NCBI GenBank assembly: GCA_023415515.1
Contig: JAEZKH010000432.1
Span: 1-33,748 of the forward strand
Source of the DNA: Actinomycetes bacterium
GTDB lineage: Bacteria > Actinomycetota > Actinomycetes > Mycobacteriales > Mycobacteriaceae
DNA length: 33,748 nt
Reading direction: 5' to 3'
In this document: positions 16,683 to 24,177 of the stretch, piece after piece
How the letters are laid out: every line of letters begins with the position of its first letter
How positions within the stretch are numbered: position 1 is the stretch's first letter
Translations under genes and position numbers: made by a program
Notes under the pieces: generated by a model
Seen by the model: the letters and a program-made list of their open reading frames with translations, nothing else
Told to the model about the DNA's origin: nothing
Databases searched by the model: none

Positions 16683-17788
16683 GGCGCGCGAGCGGACACG
16701 TCGACGTCGCCGCAGTGCGAAACGCCGTCGACGCAGTGCAGGACCCCGAGTTGCACAGGTCGCTCGGCGAGCTCGAGATGGTCCGCGCGGTGACCAGTCG
16801 CAGGGGCCGCGTCGAGGTCGAGCTGGCGCTGACCACCCCGGGCTGCCCGATGACCGAATTGCTCACCCGCGAGGTCACCGCCGCCGCGTCCGCGGTGACC
16901 AGGACCGGCGATGTACACGTCAACTTCACCGTGATGAGCGAGGACGAGAGGCGATCGCTTGCCGACCGATTCCTCTCGGGCAGAACGGCATTCGGTGCTT
17001 CAGCGGCCGGCGCGGTGATCGCCGTCGCGAGCGGCAAGGGTGGCGTCGGCAAGTCCAGCGTGGCCGCCAACCTGGCCGTCGCACTGGCCAGGCAAGGCAA
17101 GTCCGTCGGACTGCTCGACGCCGACGTGTGGGGATATTCGGTGCCCCAGTTGTTCGGCGTTCGACGCAGCCCGATCGCGATGTACGAGACGATGCTGCCG
17201 GTCCAGGCCCACGGTGTGCGGCTGATGTCGCTCGGCTTCCTCGTCGACGACGGCGAGCCGATCGTCTGGCGCGGACCCATGCTGCACAAGGCCCTGACTC
17301 AGTTCGTGCACGACGTGCACTGGGGACCGCTCGACGTCCTGCTGCTCGACCTGCCGCCGGGGACCGGCGATGTGACGCTGTCGGTGCTCGAACTGCTGCC
17401 GGATGCATCGTTGCTCGTTGTCACGACGCCGCAAAAGGCCGCACAGACGGTGGCGAGCAGGGTCGGCGCCATGGCCCGCGACGTCGGCATGCCGGTCGCG
17501 GGGGTGGTGGAGAACATGTCCGAGATGGTCTGTGCGCACTGCGGCGGGGCCTCGGCACTGTTCGGATCCGGCGGCGGCGACCGTCTCGCAGGTGATCTCG
17601 GGGTACCGCTGCTCGGCAAGATCCCGTTGGACGCCGACCTTCGCGAGGCAGGTGACGCCGGCGTGCCGGTGGTGGCGCGCACACCCGAATGCGCTTCGGC
17701 GAAGGCGCTCGTCGACGTCGCAGCGGTTTTGCGGCCGGCCCGCAGGCCTCTGGTCGGTCGCCAACTCGGGGTGCAACCGGTCGGCTAG
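16676..17788 (+). CDS. Mrp/NBP35-type P-loop ATPase, FeS cluster carrier
   Basis: A 370-residue Mrp protein. Residues 10-90 form a MIP18 (DUF59) domain (AVQDPELHRSLGELEMV, then TTPGCPMT), joined to an NTPase with the deviant Walker A SGKGGVGKSS at 119-128, DLPPGTGD near 223 and a CAHC pair (Cys286 and Cys289) that binds a bridging [4Fe-4S] cluster in relatives. It delivers FeS clusters to target proteins. GTG 16676 was chosen because the MIP18 domain begins right after it and GAGAGAAG lies upstream; it overlaps the chaperone gene by seven bases. Mycobacteria already have a housekeeping Mrp, so this copy may be dedicated to the molybdoenzyme, whose two subunits would hold five clusters. Confidence 0.88.
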   Translation: MLGRASGHVDVAAVRNAVDAVQDPELHRSLGELEMVRAVTSRRGRVEVELALTTPGCPMTELLTREVTAAASAVTRTGDVHVNFTVMSEDERRSLADRFLSGRTAFGASAAGAVIAVASGKGGVGKSSVAANLAVALARQGKSVGLLDADVWGYSVPQLFGVRRSPIAMYETMLPVQAHGVRLMSLGFLVDDGEPIVWRGPMLHKALTQFVHDVHWGPLDVLLLDLPPGTGDVTLSVLELLPDASLLVVTTPQKAAQTVASRVGAMARDVGMPVAGVVENMSEMVCAHCGGASALFGSGGGDRLAGDLGVPLLGKIPLDADLREAGDAGVPVVARTPECASAKALVDVAAVLRPARRPLVGRQLGVQPVG

Positions 17789-17803
17789 CTACAAGGCCAC
17801 CTT

Positions 17804-18769
17804 GTGACAGACTATTTTGGTGGAGTGACGCTGAGCCCGCGGATGCCCGAACTGGGTGCCCTCGAGGTACTGCTCGCCGTCGCGCACACCGGCAGCCTGA
17901 ACTCAGCGGCCCGTGAAGTGGGCGTCACCCAGCAGGCGGTGTCGGCGCGGATCTCGTCGATCGAAGCGCAGACCGGTGTGCAGTTGGTGATGCGCACCAA
18001 GCACGGTTCGACGCTCACAGCGGCGGGCGTGGTGGTGGCCCAGTGGGCCGCGCGGCTTCTCGATGTCGCCAATGAATTGGACGCCGGGCTCGCTGCGCTT
18101 CGGCACGACCTGCGCATGCACGTCCGGGTGAGCTCCAGCCTCACCATCGCCGAGAATCTCCTGCCCGGTTGGCTCGTCTCGCTGCAGGCGCTGACGAAAG
18201 GGCAGGGCGAGAGGGCCGAGGTGGTGCTCACCGCCACCAACAGCGACACCGTCGTCGAGCAGGTCCGCAGTGGCGAGGCCGACGTCGGGTTCATCGAGGG
18301 CCCCTACATTCCCCGCGGCGTGCGGAGCAGGGTGATCGGACGTGACGAGTTGGTGGTGGTCTTGCCGCCGGACCACCCGTGGGTGCGGAAACGGCGGACG
18401 TTGTCGGCCCAGGAGTTGAACGACATCCCGTTGGTCAGCCGCGAGGAAGGTTCGGGTACGCGCTATGCGCTACGGGCGGCGCTGACGGCCGCGCTCGGGC
18501 GGCACAGTGTGCAGGCTCCCCCCGCACTGGTGCTGTCGACCACGTCAGCGGTTCGTGCGGCGGTTCTCGCAGGGGCGGGGCCTGCCGTGGTCAGCGAGCT
18601 GGCCGTTGCCGACGACCTCGCCAGCCATCGGTTGGGGCGGGTGCCGGTCAGCGGAATCGACCTGCACCGTCAGCTTCGGGTGATCTGGATAGGCCCGCGC
18701 AACCCGCCCGCAGGCCCGGTCCGGGATCTGGTGAATCACATCCTGAGCCAGCCGCTGCGGGCACGGTAG
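17804..18769 (+). CDS. LysR-family regulator, YeiE/CysL-like, last gene of the molybdoenzyme operon
   Basis: A LysR regulator of 321 residues with helix-turn-helix VAHTGSLNSAAREVGVTQQAVS near 26-47 and a CysB/YeiE-like sensor (SSLTIAENLLPGWL near 110, DVGFIEGPYIP, SREEGSGTRY near 207). It begins 15 bases after the Mrp gene, so it is probably co-transcribed with it. GTG 17804 gives a 13-residue lead over ATG 17843, which is also plausible. It shares its plan and many sensor-domain motifs with the LysR protein at 4835-5740, for example FIEGP versus FVEGP and EEGSGTR versus EPGSGTR. The likely role is control of this operon in response to sulfite or a related sulfur signal; this is inferred from the paralogue and context. 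Confidence 0.87.
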   Translation: MTDYFGGVTLSPRMPELGALEVLLAVAHTGSLNSAAREVGVTQQAVSARISSIEAQTGVQLVMRTKHGSTLTAAGVVVAQWAARLLDVANELDAGLAALRHDLRMHVRVSSSLTIAENLLPGWLVSLQALTKGQGERAEVVLTATNSDTVVEQVRSGEADVGFIEGPYIPRGVRSRVIGRDELVVVLPPDHPWVRKRRTLSAQELNDIPLVSREEGSGTRYALRAALTAALGRHSVQAPPALVLSTTSAVRAAVLAGAGPAVVSELAVADDLASHRLGRVPVSGIDLHRQLRVIWIGPRNPPAGPVRDLVNHILSQPLRAR

Positions 18770-18790
18770 CGGTCGGCCTGGGTCGCCGAA

Positions 18791-18823
18791 GCTCCGGATA
18801 CCCGCTGGGCGGGGCTCCGGAGC
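18791..18823. terminator. nested hairpin between convergent lysR and sauU-like genes
   Basis: GCTCCGG (18791-18797) pairs with CCGGAGC (18817-18823). Inside the loop CCCGC (18801-18805) pairs with GCGGG (18809-18813). It lies 21 bases after the LysR stop and 55 bases after the transporter stop on the other strand, so it could end transcription from both sides. There is no T-run, as is common for mycobacterial terminator candidates. Confidence 0.38.
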
Positions 18824-18878
18824 CGGCAAGGTGTCGCGACGGCGGCTGCGATCATCCGATCACCGCCCCGGCGTGCAC

Positions 18879-20297
18879 CTATGGCGTGGCTGTCCCGCCG
18901 GCCCTCGCGGGCACGGTTGCCGACAGGTCGGGCAACCGTTTGGTGGGATCGATCCACAACGCCGCGAGACCGCCGACGACCAGCAGGGCAGCGGAGACCG
19001 TGAACGACGCGACGAAGGTGCCGGTGGCATCGATGAGATGGCCGAAGATGATCGGCGACACGATGCCCGCGATGCCGAAGCCGGTGTTCATCAACCCGCC
19101 CGCGGTGCCCGCGTGGTTCGGCGCGATGTCCATCGGGATCGACCAGATGACCGGATTGGTCAGCTCCAGCAGGAAGAACGCCACGCCGAGGCAGACGGTG
19201 GTCAACGCGAGTTGGTGGATGAAAAGCGTTGGCAGGATGAACAAGAACGAGCCGAAGAGCCCGACGACGAGCACCGCGCGGCGGGCGATCTTGAGGCTTC
19301 CGGTGCGGCGTAGCAGGTAGTCGGAGACGACGCCTCCGACGGTGTCGCCGACGACGCCGCCGATCAGCACCAGCGCCGAGAACAGCGCGAACTTCTTGAG
19401 CTCCAGGCCATAGCTCTCGTGGAAGAACGACGGGATCCAGGTCAAATAGACCCACAGCATCCACCCGTAGCAGAAGTCGACGAACGTCACCGGCAGGATC
19501 CGGGCGAACATCAGCTTCCAGGGCACCGGCGGCCGTGCGTCTCGTTGCTGATCGGTGGTCAGCTCGGCGAGTTCTTCGTCGGTCATCTTCGGATGGTCGG
19601 CGGGCCGGTCCCGGTAGAGCACCACCCAGGCGAACGCCCAGAGCAGGCTGATCACGCCGAACACGAAGAACGCCAGCCGCCAGTTCCACAACGCGATCAG
19701 TCCGGCGACCGCCAAGGGGGCGATGGCGTTGCCGATGCGGGCGAACGCGTGCGTGATGCCCTGCCCGAATGCTCGTCGTTCCAGTGGCAGCCACTTGGCC
19801 ATCGCGGTGGTGGCCGTCGGGAAGGACGCGCCCTCTCCGAAGCCCAATGCCAACCGTGCGGCGAAGAGCGAAACCAATCCGACGGCGAAGCCGGTGAACA
19901 CGGTGGACAGGGCCCAGATGAGTCCGACGGCGAAGAGCACTTTGCGCGGGCCGAACTTGTCTCCCAGGATGCCGCCGAAGATCTGGAAGAACGCGTACGG
20001 GATCGAGAAGGCGGCGAGCGCCAAACCGAGTTGGGTGTTGTCGAGGCCCAGGTCCTGCTTGATGAACGGCGCCGCGGTCGAGATGTTGACCCGGTCCATG
20101 TAGGTGATCAGGTACATCAGGCACAGCAGCACCAGGATCTTGGTTCGCACTCGGTGACGGAACGATTCCAGGAAGCTGCGTCTCGGCGCCGCGGGCCGGA
20201 CGGTCCGGGTCTGCGGATGTGGCGCCGTGGAGGGCGAGGCGCTGGCGGCCGACGTGCTGGGGTGGGCTAGGCCGTCCTCGCTGACTGCATTCGCCAT
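18879..20297 (-). CDS. MFS transporter, anion:cation symporter family, SauU-like (putative sulfoacetate importer)
   Basis: A 472-residue major facilitator of the anion:cation symporter branch. About 50 polar N-terminal residues precede 12 membrane spans. Landmarks are YLITYMDRVNISTAAPFIKQ (with R and N typical of the branch), GGILGDKFGPRKVLF (A motif), RLALGFGEGASFPTATTAMAKWLP and the final NTGFGIAGIVSPIIFGHLID. Relatives take up small organic anions such as tartrate, glucarate, phthalate and, as SauU in Cupriavidus necator, sulfoacetate. It is divergent from the SauS gene with a shared 263-base promoter region holding two copies of one operator, so they are probably co-regulated. ATG 20297 is chosen because AAAGG lies upstream and the extra 24 residues in a longer frame have no membrane or family character. 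Confidence 0.87.
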   Translation of the reverse strand: MANAVSEDGLAHPSTSAASASPSTAPHPQTRTVRPAAPRRSFLESFRHRVRTKILVLLCLMYLITYMDRVNISTAAPFIKQDLGLDNTQLGLALAAFSIPYAFFQIFGGILGDKFGPRKVLFAVGLIWALSTVFTGFAVGLVSLFAARLALGFGEGASFPTATTAMAKWLPLERRAFGQGITHAFARIGNAIAPLAVAGLIALWNWRLAFFVFGVISLLWAFAWVVLYRDRPADHPKMTDEELAELTTDQQRDARPPVPWKLMFARILPVTFVDFCYGWMLWVYLTWIPSFFHESYGLELKKFALFSALVLIGGVVGDTVGGVVSDYLLRRTGSLKIARRAVLVVGLFGSFLFILPTLFIHQLALTTVCLGVAFFLLELTNPVIWSIPMDIAPNHAGTAGGLMNTGFGIAGIVSPIIFGHLIDATGTFVASFTVSAALLVVGGLAALWIDPTKRLPDLSATVPARAGGTATP

Positions 20298-20308
20298 CTC
20301 AAAAGCCT

Positions 20309-20323
20309 TTCCATAATGTGGAA
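20309..20323. promoter_or_regulatory. operator copy 1, TTCCATA-A-TGTGGAA
   Basis: A 15-base inverted repeat with six of seven arm positions matching, placed 12 bases upstream of the transporter start. A 14-base core (CCATAATGTGGAAT, 20311-20324) recurs exactly at 20446-20459. IclR-family proteins bind repeats of this length and general form (TTCC...GGAA), and SauR, the regulator of known sulfoacetate operons, is an IclR protein. Two IclR genes are in this window. Confidence 0.58.
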
Positions 20324-20443
20324 TCAAATACCACAAACGACGGTAGACCCGGAAAATGTCATGTGTCAACCGTCACAGGGCTGGGCAAGAAGTGAGCGCC
20401 ACGACACAGCGGCCGGTGGTTCACAACGCAAGATGGAACCTGT

Positions 20444-20459
20444 TACCATAATGTGGAAT
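20444..20459. promoter_or_regulatory. operator copy 2 upstream of sauS
   Basis: The 14-base core CCATAATGTGGAAT (20446-20459) is identical to copy 1 and in the same orientation, 135 bases away. It is 101 bases upstream of the SauS start. The left arm reads TACCATA, so symmetry is weaker than in copy 1 (five of seven). With one copy nearer each of the divergent genes, a single regulator may control both directions. Confidence 0.56.
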
Positions 20460-20513
20460 TGCCGACGAGGGCCCGATGACCAGGCATTTTGCCGATTTCG
20501 ACCCGGGTGTTCA

Positions 20514-20540
20514 GTCGTCAATGTCGTCAATGTCGTCGAC
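20514..20540 (+). repeat. three tandem 9-base units in the sauS leader
   Basis: GTCGTCAAT at 20514-20522 and 20523-20531, then GTCGTCGAC at 20532-20540. The array ends 20 bases before the SauS start codon. It may be a slippage product or a leader element; there is no sign of function. Confidence 0.6.
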
Positions 20541-20560
20541 ATCGTCTCGGAAGGATCGAT

Positions 20561-21985
20561 ATGTCGGAGCACCAGAACTCGACCGACGCGGCGGACGTCG
20601 CCGCAGAGATCGGTCAACTCATCACACGGGCGCGTGCCGCACAGGCGGTGTACGAGACGTATCCGCAGGAGCGTGTCGATGACGTGGTCGCCGCGGTCGC
20701 GTGGGCCATCTATGAGCCCGAGCGCGCCAAGGCGCTGGCCGAACTGAGCGTGCAGGCCACCGGCCTCGGCCGTGTCGAGGACAAGATCACCAAGAACCAG
20801 CGCAAGACCATCGGGACCCTTCGCGACCTGACCGGAGCGCGGTCCGTCGGCGTCATCCGGGAGGACCCTGAAAACGGGATCACCGAGTACGCCAAGCCGG
20901 TGGGTGTGGTGGCCGCGGTGTGCCCGTCCACCAACCCGGCCGCCACTCCGGCGAACAAGACGATGATGGTGCTCAAGGGCGGCAATGCCGTGATCCTCTC
21001 GCCGTCGCCCAAGGGGGCGTCCACATGTGCGTTGTTGGTGGACTACATCCACGCAGAGTTCGACAAGATCGGTGCGCCGCACGATCTCGTGCAGTTCATC
21101 TCCACCCCGAGCAAGGCGCTGACGAACGAGTTGATGCGGCAGGCGGACCTGGTCGTGGTCACCGGCTCGCAACGCAATGTGCGCGCCGCCTACAGCAGTG
21201 GCACGCCGGCTATCGGGGTGGGGGCAGGCAATGCTCCGGTGATCATCGCCGCCGATGCGGACCTCGCCGACGCCGCTGAGAAGATCAAGCGCAGCAAGAT
21301 ATTCGACTTCGCGACGAGTTGTTCGTCGGAGAATTCCGTGCACATCGACGCGGCCGTCTACGACGACGCGCTGACCCAGTTGCGTGCGCAGGGCGGCTAC
21401 CTGCTGACCTCGCAGGAGAAGGCGAGGCTGCAGTCGGTCATGTGGCCGGACGGCAAGCTGAACTCCGCTGTCACGGCGCAGCCGCCGGAGAAGATCGCCG
21501 CACTGGCCGGCCTCGATGCACCGGAGGCGCGCGAAGCCGAGTTCTTCATGGTGGAGGAGGACGGCGTCGGACCCGACCGCCCGTTCAGCGGCGAGAAGCT
21601 GTCGGTCGTGCTCACCGTCTACCGCTATCAGGACCTCGCCGAGGGACTCGAGCGGATCCAGCGGCTGCTCGACTTCCAGGGCGCTGGCCATTCATGTGGC
21701 ATCCACACCGCCGACGAGGAAAAAGTGCGTGCGGTGGCCGAGCGACTGCGGGTGGCGCGCGTATTGGTCAACCAGGCCCACTGCTTCGGCACCGGCGGCG
21801 GATTCGACAACGGCCTCGGTTTCACGCTGACGATGGGCGCAGGCACCTGGGCGGGCAACAGCATCAGCGACAACCTCTCATACCGGCACTTCCTCAACAC
21901 CACTCGAGTGGCACGCGTCATCCCCCCGCGTGTCCCCACCGAGGAACAACTGTGGGGCCGCTACTTCGACGCCTATGGACGGTGA
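20561..21985 (+). CDS. sauS: CoA-acylating sulfoacetaldehyde dehydrogenase (SauS-like)
   Basis: A 474-residue aldehyde dehydrogenase of the CoA-acylating branch (SauS, SucD, EutE, AdhE N-terminus). It would reduce sulfoacetyl-CoA to sulfoacetaldehyde with NAD(P)H. Landmarks are VAAVCPSTNPAATPANKTMMVLKGGNAVI near 125, GAGNAPVIIAADADLADAAEKI near 225 and the catalytic Cys254 in ATSCSSENS. The C-terminus GGFDNGLGFTLTMGAGTWAGNS is typical of the acylating group. GGAAGGA stands five bases before ATG 20561. The next gene starts three bases after its stop and encodes a CoA ligase subunit. Together with the SauU-like transporter and Xsc, this supports the sulfoacetate role. Related enzymes act on succinyl-CoA or acetyl-CoA, and sequence alone does not exclude that. 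Confidence 0.85.
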   Translation: MSEHQNSTDAADVAAEIGQLITRARAAQAVYETYPQERVDDVVAAVAWAIYEPERAKALAELSVQATGLGRVEDKITKNQRKTIGTLRDLTGARSVGVIREDPENGITEYAKPVGVVAAVCPSTNPAATPANKTMMVLKGGNAVILSPSPKGASTCALLVDYIHAEFDKIGAPHDLVQFISTPSKALTNELMRQADLVVVTGSQRNVRAAYSSGTPAIGVGAGNAPVIIAADADLADAAEKIKRSKIFDFATSCSSENSVHIDAAVYDDALTQLRAQGGYLLTSQEKARLQSVMWPDGKLNSAVTAQPPEKIAALAGLDAPEAREAEFFMVEEDGVGPDRPFSGEKLSVVLTVYRYQDLAEGLERIQRLLDFQGAGHSCGIHTADEEKVRAVAERLRVARVLVNQAHCFGTGGGFDNGLGFTLTMGAGTWAGNSISDNLSYRHFLNTTRVARVIPPRVPTEEQLWGRYFDAYGR

Positions 21986-21988
21986 ATC

Positions 21989-23167
21989 ATGAAACTTCTT
22001 GAGTATCAAGGGAAACGACTTCTGTCGCGGGAGGGCCTGGCCACCCCCGACGGTGCGCTGGCCGCCGACGCCAGTGAGGCCGCGGCGATCGCCAACGCGA
22101 TCGGCGGGCGGGTCGTCATCAAGGCGCAGATCCCGGCGGGCAAGCGAGGGAAGTCCGGCGCCATCCGGTTCGCCGAGAGCCCCGCCGAGGCGCAGCAGGC
22201 CGCGGCCGCTCTCATCGGCAAACCGATCAACGGGTTTCCCGTCACCGGCGTACTCGTGGAGCAGGCCCTGCCGATTGCGCGCGAGCTGTATGCCGCCGTG
22301 CTCAACGACCCGATCAGCAAGGGTCCGCTCGTGCTGTTCTCCGTCGAGGGCGGAATGGACATCGAGGAGGTCAACGAGCAGTCACCGGAGAAGGTGCTGC
22401 GGTTGCCGATCGACATCCGCGTCGGGCTGTCGCCGCAGGACGCAGCGGCCCTGCTGTCCGGTACCGACCTGACCGAAGCCGAACAGATCCATGTCGCCGA
22501 CGCGCTCATCCGGCTCTACTCGGTGTACTTGCAGGTGGAGGCCGACCTCGTCGAGGTCAATCCACTGGTGATCACCGATGGGGGACGGGTCGTCGCGCTG
22601 GACGCGAAGGTCAGCCTGGATCCGGGCGCGCTGAAGCGGCAGCCCGCCGAATTCCTGCAGAGCCTGCAGGACGGCCAGCCGGCCGACCGATCCGTTCTCG
22701 AGGACGAGGGCGCCGAGTTGGGTCTGCAGTTCATCGAGCTCGACGGCTCGGTCGGGGTGCTCGCCAACGGGGCCGGGCTCACCATGGCAACTCTGGACGC
22801 GGTCAACCACTACGGCGGCAGGCCCGCGAACTTCCTCGAGATCGGCGGGGACGCCTACACGAAGGCGACGCCCGCGCTTGCGCTGGTGCTGCGCAACCCC
22901 AACGTGCGCAGCCTGCTGGTCAACTTCTGCGGGGCGTTCGCGCGCACCGACGTGATGACCGAAGGCGTCGTCAATGCGATCGAGGCCCTGCGGCCTGAAA
23001 TCCCGGTGTTCTTCTCCATCCACGGCACCGGCGAGGACGAGGCCATCGCGCTCGTCCGCAACCGGCTGGGACTGGAGCCCTTCGACCTGATGGACGACGC
23101 GGTGCGTGCCGCGGTGGTCGCTGCCGGGCAAAAGCAACACGAGCTAGTCGATGAGGGAGCGCACTGA
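21989..23167 (+). CDS. succinyl-CoA synthetase-like beta subunit (ADP/GDP-forming acid-CoA ligase; putative sulfoacetate-CoA ligase)
   Basis: A 392-residue SucC homologue. It starts with the family form MKLLEYQGKRLLSREG, has an ATP-grasp domain to about residue 225 (VVIKAQIPAGKRGKSGAIRF, then VEADLVEVNPLVI) and a ligase domain with NGAGLTMATLDAVNHYGGRPANFLEIGG near 255 and NFCGAFARTDVMTEGV near 312. It forms a nucleotide-dependent CoA ligase with the next gene product. The gene is packed between SauS (three-base gap) and the alpha subunit (one-base overlap). SauT, the usual sulfoacetate ligase of Cupriavidus, is an unrelated AMP-forming enzyme, so this would be a replacement. A similar two-subunit sulfoacetate-CoA ligase (SqwKL) has been described in anaerobes. 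Housekeeping succinyl-CoA synthetase is less likely because of the gene partners. Confidence 0.85.
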   Translation: MKLLEYQGKRLLSREGLATPDGALAADASEAAAIANAIGGRVVIKAQIPAGKRGKSGAIRFAESPAEAQQAAAALIGKPINGFPVTGVLVEQALPIARELYAAVLNDPISKGPLVLFSVEGGMDIEEVNEQSPEKVLRLPIDIRVGLSPQDAAALLSGTDLTEAEQIHVADALIRLYSVYLQVEADLVEVNPLVITDGGRVVALDAKVSLDPGALKRQPAEFLQSLQDGQPADRSVLEDEGAELGLQFIELDGSVGVLANGAGLTMATLDAVNHYGGRPANFLEIGGDAYTKATPALALVLRNPNVRSLLVNFCGAFARTDVMTEGVVNAIEALRPEIPVFFSIHGTGEDEAIALVRNRLGLEPFDLMDDAVRAAVVAAGQKQHELVDEGAH

Positions 23168-24057
23168 TGATCGTCACTGGAACTGAAACCGTTGTCGTTC
23201 AAGGCATCACCGGTAAGCAGGGTTCATTCTGGACCGAGCGGATGATGGAGTGCGGCACCAATGTGGTGGCCGGCGCCACTCCGAACAAGGGCGGCCGCAC
23301 GGTGGCCGGGGTACCGGTCTACGACTCGGTCGTCGAGGCTGCCAAAGACCACCGACTCGATGTGTCCGTGTTGTTCGTCCCCCCGCTGGCCGCCAAGGCC
23401 GCGGTCCTCGACGCGATCGAGGCCGGTGTCCGCAAGATCGTGTTCCTCACCGAACACGTGCCCTACCACGACGTCATGCACGTGCTGGCCGAAGCGCGCG
23501 ACAACGGCGTGCAGGTACTGGGGCCCAACACCGCCGGGCTTGTCGTGCCCGGGGAATCGTCGGTGGGCATCATGCCGGGTTTCGCCAAGAACATCTTCCA
23601 GCCCGGCACCGTCGGGGTCGTCTCGCGCAGCGGCAGCCTCGGCACCCTACTGGCGCTGAACCTGGTCACCGCCGGTTATGGGCAGTCGGCGTTCATCGGT
23701 ATCGGCGGCGACCCGATCCTGGGCACCACGACAGCCGACGCGGTCCGCATCCTCGACGCCGATCCGCGCACGGACGCGATCGTGCTGGTCGGTGAGATCG
23801 GCGGGACCATGGAAGAAGACGCCGCCGAGCTGATCGCCACCATCGACAAGCCGGTGGTGTCGTTCATCGCCGGGCGCAGCGCTCCGCCGGACCGTCGCAT
23901 GGGCCACGCAGGGGCGATCGTGACCGGTAGCCGGGGCAGCGGTCAGTCCAAGGTCGACGCGCTGACCTCAGCGGGAGTCGCGGTGATCGACGTGCCCAGC
24001 CAGGTCAGCGAGGCGTTGCAGCGCTTCGGCGTCATGCCCTCGGCGGCACGGGTGTAA
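23167..24057 (+). CDS. succinyl-CoA synthetase-like alpha subunit (putative sulfoacetate-CoA ligase)
   Basis: A 296-residue SucD-like alpha subunit. The N-terminal CoA-binding Rossmann domain shows VVVQGITGKQGSFWTERMMECGTNVVAGATPNKGG, and the second domain holds the phospho-histidine His247 in RRMGHAGAIVTG. GPNTAGLVVPGESSVGIMPG near 120-139 is the conserved central region. The start ATG shares an A with the beta subunit stop (TGATG), giving tight coupling and equal subunit amounts. The length is that of normal alpha subunits, so the enzyme should be complete. Within the locus it supplies the acyl-CoA substrate for SauS. That the acid is sulfoacetate is inferred from SauS, the SauU-like transporter and Xsc; it could also be another small dicarboxylate-like acid. 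Confidence 0.85.
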   Translation: MIVTGTETVVVQGITGKQGSFWTERMMECGTNVVAGATPNKGGRTVAGVPVYDSVVEAAKDHRLDVSVLFVPPLAAKAAVLDAIEAGVRKIVFLTEHVPYHDVMHVLAEARDNGVQVLGPNTAGLVVPGESSVGIMPGFAKNIFQPGTVGVVSRSGSLGTLLALNLVTAGYGQSAFIGIGGDPILGTTTADAVRILDADPRTDAIVLVGEIGGTMEEDAAELIATIDKPVVSFIAGRSAPPDRRMGHAGAIVTGSRGSGQSKVDALTSAGVAVIDVPSQVSEALQRFGVMPSAARV

Positions 24058-24122
24058 TTGCCGGAACACAATGGGGGGCGAGGTAGCTTCCCGAAAACCC
24101 GAATCACGGTTGGTGGTCCGGG

Positions 24123-24138
24123 GCGATCAGCTGATCGC
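24123..24138. promoter_or_regulatory. perfect 16-base palindrome upstream of the iclR-type gene
   Basis: GCGATCAGCTGATCGC is perfectly self-complementary and lies 40 bases before the regulator's start, in the 120-base gap after the ligase alpha gene. It is a strong operator candidate, possibly for autoregulation. TTAGAT (24142-24147) just after it could be a -10 hexamer. Confidence 0.5.
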
Positions 24139-24177
24139 TTGTTAGATTGCGGTCACCATGTCGGAAAGAAGGCGGGC

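Noticed and set aside
20514..20540. Tandem 9-base units as a CRISPR or regulatory repeat array
   Set aside because: Only three short contiguous units without spacers; more likely slippage in the leader.
21989..24057. Housekeeping succinyl-CoA synthetase (sucCD)
   Set aside because: The genes are packed after an acylating dehydrogenase with a divergent SauU-like transporter and no TCA-cycle genes nearby.
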